A stretch of 64,000 bases of DNA from Methanomassiliicoccaceae archaeon UBA421 (GCA_002498365.1 DAHB01000005.1:162857-226856), one strand, 5' to 3'. Positions 26,643-35,348 are shown, numbered from the stretch's first letter. Made by a program: numbers and translations. The notes: generated by a model not told the origin, from the sequence alone.

Positions 26643-27838
26643 AAACTCTCCGAACAGAAGTCCAGGATGAAATCGGATATTGCTATCTTCGTCCCGGATA
26701 TGTCCGCGGCCTTGAACTTGGTGACCAGGACCGCAGAGGACGAGGACATCCCCGCCGCGTCGATGTCGTTGGCGACCACAGCGCTGAGGCCGTACTCCTC
26801 GAGACGGGCCCTGGCGCGTTTCACCAGCTGCTCGTCTGTCAGTCCGGATTCCGCCTTGAACCCGATGACCTTGTCGCACTTCCGGCGTATCAGCGGAAGA
26901 ACCTTGGGGACGGGAGCGAAGTCCGCCTCGAACTTCTCATCGCTGGGTATCTTTCCTTTGAACGCCTTCGTCGGAGCGAAGTCCGACAGAGCGGCCGGAA
27001 CTATGACGATCTCGTGGTCCAGCATTTCGACCATCCCCACGAGGTCGGCGACCGTCTGGAAGCGCCTGGACTTCACATAGCTGGGTATCTCCACGTTGCA
27101 TCCTCCCATCCAGAGTTCCACGTCTGCACCTCTTTCGAAGGCGCGTTTGGCCAGGGAGATCGACATGGTCCCGGTGGAGCGGTTGGTGATTATCCTCATG
27201 CTGTCTATGGGCTCCTCGCTGCGTCCGCCGACGATCAGGATACGGCGGCCGTCCAGGTCGTTGCCGCAGAGAAGTTTGAACGCCCACGCTACCACCTCCT
27301 CCCTGGAGGCGATCTTGGCCCTTATCCCGTCGGAGTGGGGGCCTATGAACTTCACGCCCATCTGTTTCAGCTTCTCTACGTTCGCCTCCACTGCCGGGTT
27401 CTTCATCATCGCTTCGTGCATGGCTGGGGCGACCGCGACCGGTATTCCGTTTCCGATAGCCACGGTCGCCATGGACGTTACGGTCGTGTCGTCGATCCCG
27501 TTTGCGATCTTGGATATTGTGTTCGCCGTTGCCGGATAGATCATAAGAAGGTCCGCGGTGCGGGAGTCGCCCATCAGCTTGACATGCTCGGTCTGGCCCG
27601 TGAGCTCGGTTATGGGTTTTTTTCCGGATGCGAACTCTATGCTCTGCTCGGTCACTATGTCGCAGGCCGCCCTTGTCATGACAGGTATAACCGTAGCGCC
27701 GTGGCGTATCAGCTCGCGTATCGTGGAGAAACATTCCGTTGCGGCGATGCTTCCCGTTATCCCGAGTACCACTGTCTTTCCCTTCAGCCTGTTGCTCTTC
27801 TCACAATAGATCTCTTCCGACGGATGCATTTCACTCAC
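26639..27838 (-). CDS. coaBC: Bifunctional phosphopantothenoylcysteine decarboxylase/phosphopantothenate-cysteine ligase
   Basis: A 399-residue CoA-synthesis fusion. The N-terminal flavoprotein decarboxylase domain (about 18-190) starts with GITGSIAA and holds PAMHEAMMKNP, where many homologues have PAMN. The C-terminal ligase domain (about 205-395) starts with ILIVGGRSEEPID and includes the NRSTGTM segment. It is followed by pantoate kinase with a four-base overlap, and its start overlaps the tmk stop by eight bases. Confidence 0.94.
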   Translation of the reverse strand: MSEMHPSEEIYCEKSNRLKGKTVVLGITGSIAATECFSTIRELIRHGATVIPVMTRAACDIVTEQSIEFASGKKPITELTGQTEHVKLMGDSRTADLLMIYPATANTISKIANGIDDTTVTSMATVAIGNGIPVAVAPAMHEAMMKNPAVEANVEKLKQMGVKFIGPHSDGIRAKIASREEVVAWAFKLLCGNDLDGRRILIVGGRSEEPIDSMRIITNRSTGTMSISLAKRAFERGADVELWMGGCNVEIPSYVKSRRFQTVADLVGMVEMLDHEIVIVPAALSDFAPTKAFKGKIPSDEKFEADFAPVPKVLPLIRRKCDKVIGFKAESGLTDEQLVKRARARLEEYGLSAVVANDIDAAGMSSSSAVLVTKFKAADISGTKIAISDFILDFCSESL

Positions 27839-28418
27839 CTAAGATTTTCATCGTTTCTCTCAGCACCTCGTCCTTCGGACGAGAAGCGTCTATTATGCGG
27901 AATCCTTTCTCCTCCGCTATTTCCAGATAATTGGAGCGCACTCTGCCGAGGTACTCGGTGACCTCGTACTTGCTCCTCGCTCCGCGTTCCCCCACCCGGC
28001 GCATCCCCGCCTCGGGGTCGATGTCCAGAAGTATCGTCGTGTCGGGTTCCACGGTGACGGGACGGTTGATGTCCATGAGCCATTCCTTGCCCGACACCGT
28101 TCCGTCGAGTCCTGCGGACTGGTACGCTATGGTGGAGGCGTAGTAACGGTCGCAGAGGACGGTCGTCCCCTCCTCCATCCATCCGACTATCTCGGAGGTG
28201 TGGCAGGCACGGTCGGCGGTGAACAGCAGAGCTTCCGCGTTCGGAGATATGCATTTGACCGCCCCGCTCCGTATCAGCATTCCTATCGGCCCTTCAGTGG
28301 GCTCTGCGGTTACGACGGTCCTTATGCCCGCCGACTCCAATTTTTTTGAAACTTCATCTATCAAAGTGCTTTTGCCCGCACCGTCGATGCCTTCGAAAAC
28401 AATGAAACGGCCTGCCAT
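27831..28418 (-). CDS. tmk: Thymidylate kinase
   Basis: A 195-residue P-loop kinase phosphorylating dTMP. Walker A (GIDGAGKST) is at 10-18, the DR(Y/H) motif appears as CDRYYAST, and the lid region follows. It is first of a tmk-coaBC-pantoate kinase run and is separated by 37 bases from the Toprim gene. Confidence 0.93.
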   Translation of the reverse strand: MAGRFIVFEGIDGAGKSTLIDEVSKKLESAGIRTVVTAEPTEGPIGMLIRSGAVKCISPNAEALLFTADRACHTSEIVGWMEEGTTVLCDRYYASTIAYQSAGLDGTVSGKEWLMDINRPVTVEPDTTILLDIDPEAGMRRVGERGARSKYEVTEYLGRVRSNYLEIAEEKGFRIIDASRPKDEVLRETMKILGE

Positions 28419-28455
28419 CCTTAACGGTTCAATATGATTTACTGAATATATTACT

Positions 28456-28845
28456 TCATGCCGTCTCGAGTCGGTGTACCAGTTCGTCCAGGGACTGCAC
28501 GTCCTTGATGTCGATCCTGCAAAGGCCCGCCAGTCTGCTTCTTACCGCCGTGTCGTACTGGACATCGAGAGCGCTCAGGTGGACCTCCAGGTCCGAGGCT
28601 ATTATGTCGCCCTTCCTGTCCCAATCGGTCAGTATGACCGCCTTCTTCCGTCTGCCGGCCACATATTCTGCGGCCTTTACCGGGCCGCCCGACGCCTGGA
28701 CGGTGAAAACGTCCCCGAATATGCCGAGATGCTCCAGCGCGGTGACGTCCCTTCGGCCCTCCACGAGTATGACCCGTTCCCAAGACATCTCCTCCAGCTC
28801 CCGGAGCGCCTCCATGATCTCCTCGTACCTTTCGGCATCGCTCAC
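28456..28845 (-). CDS. Toprim domain protein
   Basis: A 129-residue single-domain Toprim protein. The conserved Glu is in ILVEGRRDV (about residues 26-34) and the DxD in LTDWDRKG (about 73-80). Such small proteins are metal-dependent nucleotidyl-transfer or nuclease domains related to 5S rRNA maturase M5 and DnaG; archaeal functions are unknown. It starts with a GTG overlapping the DUF167 stop (GTGA). Confidence 0.85.
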   Translation of the reverse strand: MSDAERYEEIMEALRELEEMSWERVILVEGRRDVTALEHLGIFGDVFTVQASGGPVKAAEYVAGRRKKAVILTDWDRKGDIIASDLEVHLSALDVQYDTAVRSRLAGLCRIDIKDVQSLDELVHRLETA

Positions 28846-29138
28846 AGAGCATCACCCAGCCGTTCCGCCGCCGCATCGGCGTCCCCTTCTACCAGCACGG
28901 TCTTGCGACGGTCGGCGGCACCGCTCTTTACTACTGTCTTCATCCCGGTGATCCCGCCGATTATCTCCTCCACCTCCCGATTCGCCCTTCCATCCAGCGG
29001 AGGCGACCTGACCCTTACGATCAGCCTCTTCCTCCACAGGTCGAAACCGTCGATGCCGGAGACGGACGAGCGGGGCGAAACATAGAGGCTCACCTCCAGC
29101 CCGACGGCCGTTTTCCGTGAGACGTCCGAAAGCTGCAT
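28842..29138 (-). CDS. DUF167 (YggU-like) family protein
   Basis: A 98-residue protein with the DUF167 core pattern: VSPRSSVSGIDG, then LIVRVRSPPLDGRANREV, then GAADRRKTVLVEG. The small alpha-beta fold is widespread but without a known biochemical function. It overlaps the Toprim gene, suggesting a shared role. Confidence 0.88.
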   Translation of the reverse strand: MQLSDVSRKTAVGLEVSLYVSPRSSVSGIDGFDLWRKRLIVRVRSPPLDGRANREVEEIIGGITGMKTVVKSGAADRRKTVLVEGDADAAAERLGDAL

Positions 29139-29194
29139 GCCGGGTTATCGTCAAGGAACATTATCCCCTTTTCCCATCGGCCCGGAGAACGATT

Positions 29195-29207
29195 GAATAA
29201 AATATCG
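29195..29207 (+). promoter_or_regulatory. TATA box of the GINS gene
   Basis: The motif gaataaaatatcg is centred about 27 bases before the GINS ATG at 29228, the spacing expected for a leaderless transcript. No Shine-Dalgarno is visible. Confidence 0.45.
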
Positions 29208-29227
29208 ATAGCCCATAGCGCATTCCG

Positions 29228-29977
29228 ATGCAGGCGGGACCCTACAAGCCGATGAAATTCGAGGACCTTACGGAGGTCTACAGGGAGGAAAAGTCGAAAA
29301 ACCTCCTTTCCGACGTGAGGAGCGACCTGTATCCCGCTATGTCGTCCCTCCTGGTCTCGCTAAGGGCGGAATACGACCGTTTCCTGTCCAAGGACCCGGA
29401 TTCCATAATGTGCGAAGGGGCCAACCAGCGCCGCAAGAAGGCGAACCGCCTGGCAAGGGAGATCGTCTCCCTGAGGATGCTCAAGATAAGTTCCATGGCC
29501 CTCAGGGCCGCCTCAGGCGCCCAGAGCGTCACGGACGTCCTGACTCCGGAGGAGAAGGCATATTACGCCGAGATACTGGCCGCCTCCAACGCCCACATGT
29601 CCTCCATCGACAGGATGACGGGGCAGGTGAAGTACGAGATACGGCCGATAGACGTTCCTCGGGAGACGCCGCCCGTTACCAAGGCCCCGGAGCAGCCACA
29701 GACGCTGAAAGACGTCCCGGTGTTCGACGACGGGCCGGAGGACTTCTGCGACGAGGAAGAGGAGGTCATCTTGTCCCCTCGGGAAGCGGTGCGGGAGGAA
29801 GAAGAGCATGAAGAGCCCGACCGCGTGCTCATCAGGATCCTGGAAGATCTGCCCGTGTTCGCGGGACCGGACCGCGACTACGACCTGAAGAGGGAAGACC
29901 TTGCGACCATGCCGAAAAGCATGGCGGAAGCGCTGATCTCCAGGAACAGGGCCGTTCTTGTCAGGCCCTCGCCCTGA
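29228..29977 (+). CDS. GINS complex subunit (Gins51/Sld5-type)
   Basis: A 249-residue archaeal GINS protein, which joins MCM and other factors in the replicative helicase. The helical A domain (about 1-140, with KANRLAREIVSLRMLKI) is followed by an acidic, Pro-rich linker (about 145-195). The small B domain comes last (about 198-245: LPVFAGPDRDYDLK, AEALISRNRAV). A-then-B order marks the Gins51 class. Its end overlaps the convergent metallo-hydrolase gene by 17 bases. Confidence 0.88.
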   Translation: MQAGPYKPMKFEDLTEVYREEKSKNLLSDVRSDLYPAMSSLLVSLRAEYDRFLSKDPDSIMCEGANQRRKKANRLAREIVSLRMLKISSMALRAASGAQSVTDVLTPEEKAYYAEILAASNAHMSSIDRMTGQVKYEIRPIDVPRETPPVTKAPEQPQTLKDVPVFDDGPEDFCDEEEEVILSPREAVREEEEHEEPDRVLIRILEDLPVFAGPDRDYDLKREDLATMPKSMAEALISRNRAVLVRPSP

Positions 29978-30728
29978 TGGTCCTGGTGTCGCCCGGGAAC
30001 TCTAGGCAGTCGATGTTGAAGCGTTTCTCGCCTATGATCCGTGCAACGGTGTCGCGGGCGGTGTCCGGCGTGTTGTTTGTCTTGCTCAGATGGGCCAGGA
30101 ATATCTTGCGTCCTTCCTTCCTTGTGCGCATTATGGCGTTGGCGCAGGCGACGTTCGACAGGTGCCCTATGTCGCTTCCGATCAGCCTCTTGAGGCTGGG
30201 AGGATAAGGCCCGTCGGTCAGCATGCGGCTGTCATAGTTCGATTCTATGATCGCCAGGTCGGCGAGCGACAGGGCGTGCTCCACCTGATATGTCAGCTTC
30301 CCGGTGTCGGTGGCCACCAGGATCCTGGTGCCGTCCGTCTCGGTCAGAAACGCGTTGGGGTCCGCCGCGTTGTGAGAGGTGGGCAGAGGAGTGATGCGCA
30401 TACCGCAGAGCTCGAACGGCACTCCCGTCGATATCGGCCTGTGGTCTATCTGCCCCAAGGTGCAGGATTCGAAGGTCGGCACGTTGCAGTAGACAGGGAT
30501 GTCGAGCTTCCTGGCCGTCGCCCCCGCCCCTGAGACGTGGTCGCTGTGCTCGTGGGTCAGCAGCATCGCCTTCACGGAGGACGGGTCGATGCCTTCCTGG
30601 TCCATCAGCGCCATGATCCTGCGGCAGCTTATGCCTGCATCTATCATGATCGCCTCGCCGTCGGACTCTATCACCGTGCAGTTACCGTCGCTGCCGCTGG
30701 CCAGAACGTGCGCTTCGAATAATCCCAT
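29961..30728 (-). CDS. Metallo-beta-lactamase-fold hydrolase (YycJ-like)
   Basis: A 255-residue MBL-fold protein. The metal-binding HEHSDH is at residues 59-64, and the N-terminal LASGSDGNCTVIE is typical of YycJ-like proteins, a group of probable nucleases. Later His and Asp residues (PTSHNA, ATDTGK) complete the metal site. It is 11 bases downstream of the CBS-domain gene. Confidence 0.85.
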   Translation of the reverse strand: MGLFEAHVLASGSDGNCTVIESDGEAIMIDAGISCRRIMALMDQEGIDPSSVKAMLLTHEHSDHVSGAGATARKLDIPVYCNVPTFESCTLGQIDHRPISTGVPFELCGMRITPLPTSHNAADPNAFLTETDGTRILVATDTGKLTYQVEHALSLADLAIIESNYDSRMLTDGPYPPSLKRLIGSDIGHLSNVACANAIMRTRKEGRKIFLAHLSKTNNTPDTARDTVARIIGEKRFNIDCLEFPGDTRTIRARA

Positions 30729-30739
30729 CCTTTTTGCCC

Positions 30740-31216
30740 TCAGACCTTTCTTTTGTAGATGTGGAACACTATGTCCCCTCTGGAAATTATCCCTACCAAA
30801 ACGCCCTTTTCGAGGACCGGGACGCGATTGATCTTCCTTTCGAGCATCGCCTTCAGGACTTCCACGATGACAGCGTCCGGCGTGGTGGTCAGGACGCTTC
30901 TCGTCATTATGTCCTCCACCTTGGTGTTGGATACTTCGTCCGCCGCATCCTGCAACGCAACGTTGTCGATCTCCGAGTCCATTGGATAGGAGAGCATCTT
31001 GGCACCTCCGGCCCCCATCTTCTCCTGGCGCCTGACTATGAGATTTAGGATGTCGTCCTCGCTGAGTATGCCTACGAGGTGGTTCCTGTTGTCCACCACC
31101 GGCGCGCCCGATATGTTGTCGACTGCGAACTTAATGGTCGCGCGCTTGACGGTGTCCCCCGGTTTGAGCGTGACGACCTGCGTCGTCATGAGGTCCCTCA
31201 CTTTAAGCTGCGTCAT
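30740..31216 (-). CDS. Tandem CBS domain protein
   Basis: A 158-residue protein made of two CBS repeats (about 1-60 and 92-150), each with the GIxSxxD/GIISRGD-type ending. CBS pairs bind adenosine nucleotides and act as energy sensors. The repeats are separated by a polar linker with QEKMGAGGAK. No effector domain is fused, so the partner is unknown. Confidence 0.88.
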   Translation of the reverse strand: MTQLKVRDLMTTQVVTLKPGDTVKRATIKFAVDNISGAPVVDNRNHLVGILSEDDILNLIVRRQEKMGAGGAKMLSYPMDSEIDNVALQDAADEVSNTKVEDIMTRSVLTTTPDAVIVEVLKAMLERKINRVPVLEKGVLVGIISRGDIVFHIYKRKV

Positions 31217-31302
31217 CTTTCCTTGTTATAGTCGAATTCGGTTATATTCATTTGTACAACCGCTTCGTTTCGGCTGTTATCTGGGAGAAGAAAACAGACA
31301 GG

Positions 31303-31311
31303 TTTATTAAT
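31303..31311 (+). promoter_or_regulatory. TATA box of tRNA-Lys
   Basis: The motif tttattaat is centred 31 bases before the first base of the mature tRNA, the usual place for an archaeal tRNA promoter. Confidence 0.55.
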
Positions 31312-31337
31312 GAAAACAGGTTGTAGAGGTTTCGCAG

Positions 31338-31411
31338 GGGCCTGTAGCTCAGCTAGGTAGAGCGTTCGACTCTTAATCGAACGGCCAAGGGTTCGAATCC
31401 CTTCAGGCCCG
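31338..31411 (+). tRNA. tRNA-Lys (anticodon CTT)
   Basis: A 74-nt tRNA. The acceptor stem pairs gggcctg with caggccc, the D arm is tagctcagctaggtagagc, and the anticodon loop is ctcttaa between ttcga and tcgaa, giving anticodon CTT (Lys, codon AAG). The T arm carries gttcgaatcc, and the discriminator base is G. The CCA end is not encoded and there is no intron. Confidence 0.96.
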
Positions 31412-31416
31412 CTGAT

Positions 31417-31444
31417 ACGTTTCAGTCGATTTCTCTGAAAGCGT
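31417..31444 (+). other. Bulged inverted repeat after tRNA-Lys; rest of the gap empty
   Basis: Six bases of tttcag pair with ctgaaa (31420-31425 and 31435-31440), extendable by three pairs with one bulge. There is no T-tract behind it. The rest of the 199-base gap up to 31610 is AT-rich and holds no gene that I can see. Confidence 0.3.
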
Positions 31445-31560
31445 TCGGTCCCGATGCCATTTTTCCACCGGGATTCTCGTTCGTATCCTCGTGTTCAGAA
31501 AAATCCATTGGACGGATATATTCGAAATCGGCATAGACATGATTCTTTGTTTTTATAGGA

Positions 31561-31590
31561 ATATACAAATAAAATAATAAAAGGTTTGAT
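31561..31590 (-). terminator. T-rich terminator of the MFS-USP gene
   Basis: Read on the minus strand, 20-50 bases beyond the stop codon, the sequence is CCTTTTATTATTTTATTT, the oligo-T type of archaeal terminator. Confidence 0.45.
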
Positions 31591-31610
31591 TTTCGGAGTT
31601 GCGGGTGTTG

Positions 31611-33272
31611 TCATTGCATCTTGCGACAGATAAGCACCGGGCAGGCGGCCATCCTTGCTACTTTCTCGGCCACGCTCCCCAGAAGGACCCTTGAAACGCT
31701 GGTGCGTCCAACGGACCCGCAGATCACCAGGCTGTGTTCTGCAGACTCTTCGACTATCGCCTCCGCCGGGTGTCCCACCGCTATCTTCAGCACCACTTCG
31801 ATCCCCCTTTCGGCGGCCTCCTTCAGGACGTAGTCCATGGCGTCCTTCGAAACCTTGTTGCTGAGGCTATTGATGTCCTCTGCCGATGGGACGTTACCGG
31901 TCGCCGATACATAATATTCCGTATCGAACACAAAAAGCGCCGTCACTTTGGAAATGTTGATCCTGGCTATGTCCAATCCCTTGCGTACGGCGAGGTTTCC
32001 GGTCTCGCTGCCGTCGGTGGCTATGAGTATGCTGTCGTAAAGGGACTCGAACCTTGAGGGCTCCCTCTGCCCCATGGCCCTTTTCCTGTCTTCCTTCGCC
32101 TTGCGTCCGTAAACCATCGCCGCAACGGCGAACACCGCACATATAGCCAGCACGAGGATTCCGATATAGATGAAAGTGAGGAAGTAGGTTCCTGCGGCGA
32201 CGATTACCGGAGCGATCGCGATCGAAGATGAGAACGTACCCAGGTTCATGGCCACCGAATAACCGCCCATGACCTTGCCCGAGCCGCCGGCCTGTGAATA
32301 GTGCGAAAGGCTGCCTATGACCGTCATCGTGATAAGGCCCATACCTGTTCCCACGAGGACCATGGCGACAAATATCGCCAGGATGCTGGAAAAGTTCAGC
32401 AGGCAATATGCCAGACCTATCAAAGTAAGGGCGACCAAGTATGCGTTCTTGTCGTTCAGCTTGTTGGAGGACCGGGCGTAAAGGAGGCTGAACGCGGCCT
32501 GAGTGACTCCCAGGACTCCGAGCATCAGGCCACATACGGTCAGGTTGTAACCAAGGTCCGTCATGTGATACGGAAGGTTTGTGGGAAGGATGAACATCAG
32601 GAACAACGCCACGAAGATCATCACATAGCAGAGCGCCACCTTGCGGCGCCTGTTGGGTATCTCGACGGGGGGCATCACGCTCTCCCCGCGATAGGCCTTG
32701 GAAGGTTCACGGACCGAGAAAAGAGCCAGCAGCAGTATGGGGACGCCTATGAGATAGATCAGGAAGGGCTCCTGCCACCCCATGTCGGCCAGCGATCCCC
32801 CTGACGTCTCCAGGAAAAGCACGCCTATGCCCATCGCCGCGGACTGGTAGCTTATCACCTTGACCCTCTCTGCGCCCGAGTAGTACTCGGCCGTGAGGGC
32901 TGTAGTAGCCGTAGATATTCCTGCGATTCCGATGCCCAGTATGAAACGTCCGGCGAGGATCGTTTCAAGCGTGTTCAGGAAGAATCCTGAAAGGCCGGCG
33001 ACCGTGAATACCACCAGCGAGGCGACGAACACTTTCATCTTTCCGAACCTGTCGGCTAGATATCCGATCCCCATGCCGGTTATCGCGACTGCCAGCGCAG
33101 GCAGGGTGACCAGCAACGATATTGTGACCATCGAGGCGTCGGGGAAGGCCTCGCTCATCGGCTTAAGCGCGGGGGCGACCGCGGCGGCCCCCATCAGAAC
33201 GATCATTGAAGAACAAAGCAGCGTGATCAGCGTCAGCCTGTTGGGTTTGAATCCGTTTTTAATCTCGCTCAC
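31611..33272 (-). CDS. MFS transporter fused to a universal stress protein domain
   Basis: A 553-residue two-part protein with a GTG start. Residues 1-390 form a 12-helix major facilitator transporter; the loop after helix 2 contains GYLADRFGKMK, the MFS motif A. A charged linker leads to a C-terminal UspA domain (about 408-550) starting YDSILIATDGSETG. The ATP-binding signature G-x2-G-x9-G-S is intact (GSVGRTSVSRVLLGS). The Usp domain could gate transport by ATP level; that is inference, and the substrate is unknown. Confidence 0.88.
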   Translation of the reverse strand: MSEIKNGFKPNRLTLITLLCSSMIVLMGAAAVAPALKPMSEAFPDASMVTISLLVTLPALAVAITGMGIGYLADRFGKMKVFVASLVVFTVAGLSGFFLNTLETILAGRFILGIGIAGISTATTALTAEYYSGAERVKVISYQSAAMGIGVLFLETSGGSLADMGWQEPFLIYLIGVPILLLALFSVREPSKAYRGESVMPPVEIPNRRRKVALCYVMIFVALFLMFILPTNLPYHMTDLGYNLTVCGLMLGVLGVTQAAFSLLYARSSNKLNDKNAYLVALTLIGLAYCLLNFSSILAIFVAMVLVGTGMGLITMTVIGSLSHYSQAGGSGKVMGGYSVAMNLGTFSSSIAIAPVIVAAGTYFLTFIYIGILVLAICAVFAVAAMVYGRKAKEDRKRAMGQREPSRFESLYDSILIATDGSETGNLAVRKGLDIARINISKVTALFVFDTEYYVSATGNVPSAEDINSLSNKVSKDAMDYVLKEAAERGIEVVLKIAVGHPAEAIVEESAEHSLVICGSVGRTSVSRVLLGSVAEKVARMAACPVLICRKMQ

Positions 33273-33289
33273 GACTCGCTCAATGTGAA

Positions 33290-33305
33290 CTTTTATTTAT
33301 TTTTA
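33290..33305 (-). promoter_or_regulatory. TATA region of the MFS-USP gene
   Basis: The minus strand reads AAAAATAAATAAAAG about 18-33 bases before the GTG start, an AT-rich TATA candidate in GC-rich surroundings. Confidence 0.4.
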
Positions 33306-33355
33306 TCCTAGAAGGAGATGTCTTTTTTTAAACCTGGGCCGTCCTCGTTACCGCG

Positions 33356-33378
33356 GTATAAACACTGTTATATAAACG
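33356..33378 (+). promoter_or_regulatory. Two TATA candidates before the DUF5714 gene
   Basis: The motifs gtataaac (33356-33363) and tatataaacg (33369-33378) lie one after the other. The second is centred 25 bases before the ATG at 33398, predicting a leaderless transcript. Confidence 0.5.
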
Positions 33379-33397
33379 CATAACATGTTTCCTGTCC

Positions 33398-33994
33398 ATG
33401 ATCAAAATAGACGATGGGTGTCCCGATACAAAGAGCACCGGCCCCATCGGGAGGGCGATGGAATACTGCCTTTCCACCGACTCCGGGGATCCGATAAAAA
33501 TCCTGAAGGCACTCATGAAAGACCCTGCCGTTCCTTTCCACGGCCCCGTACATCACTCGCTTGTTCCGTTCGCCGTCCTTACGGCGTACAAGAACAGTGG
33601 CGGAGATATCGACCTCCCCCTCGCCATGAGGAAGGCCCACGAGCGCGGTTCGATAATACCGGGTGCGGTGTGCGGGCACTGGGGCGCATGCGGTGCGGCG
33701 CTCGGATGCGGAATCTCGTTCAGCGTCATCACCGGCGACGGGCCCCTTGCCAAAGAGGTCTGGAGCAAGGACCAGGTGATGGTCTCCCGGTGTATCGCGA
33801 ACATCGCCAGGTTCGGAGGCCCGAGGTGCTGCAAGAGGGATGCGTATCTTGCGATACCCGTGGCGGCCGAATTCTTCAAGGAGCATCTGGGAGTGGAGAT
33901 GGACATTCCCGATACTATCAAGTGCTACGTGTCGGAAAAGAACAGCGTATGCCTGAAGGAAGCTTGTCCTTTCAATCCTGGGCACAAGGGATGA
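33398..33994 (+). CDS. DUF5714 family cysteine-rich protein
   Basis: A 198-residue soluble protein I assign to DUF5714. It has nine cysteines: one near the N-terminus, the cluster CGHWGACGAALGCG (around residues 91-104), a CIANI position, the pair in PRCCKRD (around 146), and two near the C-terminus (SVCLKEACPF). This pattern suggests metal or iron-sulfur binding. HHSLVPF near residue 52 could add a metal ligand. The family's function is unknown. Confidence 0.75.
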   Translation: MIKIDDGCPDTKSTGPIGRAMEYCLSTDSGDPIKILKALMKDPAVPFHGPVHHSLVPFAVLTAYKNSGGDIDLPLAMRKAHERGSIIPGAVCGHWGACGAALGCGISFSVITGDGPLAKEVWSKDQVMVSRCIANIARFGGPRCCKRDAYLAIPVAAEFFKEHLGVEMDIPDTIKCYVSEKNSVCLKEACPFNPGHKG

Positions 33995-34244
33995 GCGGCG
34001 CCCGTCGGCCGGGTATCCCAGGCTGCCGAGATCATATCTCAGAGCGGCATTTTCAGCACCGGGAATAATATTTGCTTCAATCTTCCCGTCTGGTTTGAAC
34101 TAAAGCCTGTTCAACAGCAAAATAATGTGATGTAAGGGAACGGGCGGGCGGCGTCATATTCCGATTCGTTTTTTTAACTACGGACTGTCGGTAATTATTT
34201 TCATAAATGATAAATAGTAGACATATTGTCGGTTAAAGAACGAT

Positions 34245-35348
34245 ATGTCATCAATGCCAGAATCAGAGAGCGCTTTCTCGTTCAAGAGAACAAACCGGCT
34301 CAGAGGCATGCTAATTTTGGGTGTTTTCCTTTTTCACTTTTGCAACTTTTTCCCCGCCGAGGTAAAACCAGACATCGGACACACCTTTGTTGGCGCGTTT
34401 TTTTTGCTTTCTGGCTTTGGGCTTCTCGAGAGCTTTAAAAGAAAAGAGAATTACCTGGATGAATTCGTCGGCAAAAAGACAGCCAGGCTGTTGGTCCCTG
34501 TATGGATTGCCGGGATGATCGTACTAATGGCCAAGTGGATAGTGTTCGACAACCATTCGATCCTGGGCGAACATACCTATTTGTTCGATATCATCTCCGG
34601 CGGAACGACTACGACCGTATCTTGGTTTGTCGTCGAGCTGATTTTTTTCTATCTGTTCTTTTACCTTGCCTTCAAGCATTTGAGCGTCAGATGGGCCATC
34701 GTTGCCGTTTCCGCGGCGGTGGCATTGCTGATGATATTATTGTCTCAGCAGGAAGGGATGTGGTACGGGTCCGGAATGATGTTCCCGGCCGGGCTGGTAC
34801 TTTCATATTTCAGAGAAAAGATTGAATCGGTCAAACCGCATACCATTTTAATCGTATCTGTGACGATCTCACTTATATTCGCCTATTACATGAAAATGGT
34901 CAGATTGCCTTGGTATTCCGGTTTGATATACGGAAATCTGCAGTGTCTGTTAGTTTCACTTTTGGTTATATTGTCTCTGCTCGGCAGAAAAACCGGCGTT
35001 GGCAAGTGGCTCGTTTCCTTGCTGCTCTGCAACATAGTCTATTACGCCCTCGAAACATCATTGCAACTCGGACCTAACATAATCACCGTAATGCCTGTAA
35101 TGACCATATTCCTCGTTTTGGCAGGAATGGACACAATCGCTCCATTGACCAATCTATTTGGAAATGTTTCGTATGAATTCTATTTGATTCATGCGATGAT
35201 GATCTTTGTTTCCATGACATGGTTCTCTGATATGCTCCTATGTTTCATATCCAGCTTGGTATTGTCCCTGATAATTGCAATTGCGATCAATAGGGTCAGC
35301 AAGATCTTCTTCGATAACAAGAAAAAGGGGGGCCCGCAATCCGACTGA
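34245..35348 (+). CDS. Acyltransferase-3-like membrane protein, probably acquired
   Basis: A 367-residue integral membrane protein with about ten helices. The N-terminus (RTNRLRGMLILGVFLFHF) carries the R-then-H pattern of acyltransferase 3 family enzymes, and FFLLSGFGLLESF follows as in that family. Such proteins O-acylate sugars or lipids at the cell surface. Codon use and base composition are clearly more AT-rich than the neighbours, as is the 250-base gene-free stretch in front (33995-34244). No mobile-element genes are adjacent. The substrate is unknown. Confidence 0.75.
   Translation: MSSMPESESAFSFKRTNRLRGMLILGVFLFHFCNFFPAEVKPDIGHTFVGAFFLLSGFGLLESFKRKENYLDEFVGKKTARLLVPVWIAGMIVLMAKWIVFDNHSILGEHTYLFDIISGGTTTTVSWFVVELIFFYLFFYLAFKHLSVRWAIVAVSAAVALLMILLSQQEGMWYGSGMMFPAGLVLSYFREKIESVKPHTILIVSVTISLIFAYYMKMVRLPWYSGLIYGNLQCLLVSLLVILSLLGRKTGVGKWLVSLLLCNIVYYALETSLQLGPNIITVMPVMTIFLVLAGMDTIAPLTNLFGNVSYEFYLIHAMMIFVSMTWFSDMLLCFISSLVLSLIIAIAINRVSKIFFDNKKKGGPQSD

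Noticed and set aside
26643..26879. N-terminal extension of pantoate kinase
   Set aside because: The extension lies wholly within coaBC in another frame and is Arg- and Gly-rich; the ATG at 26642 with ATGA overlap gives the known family start.
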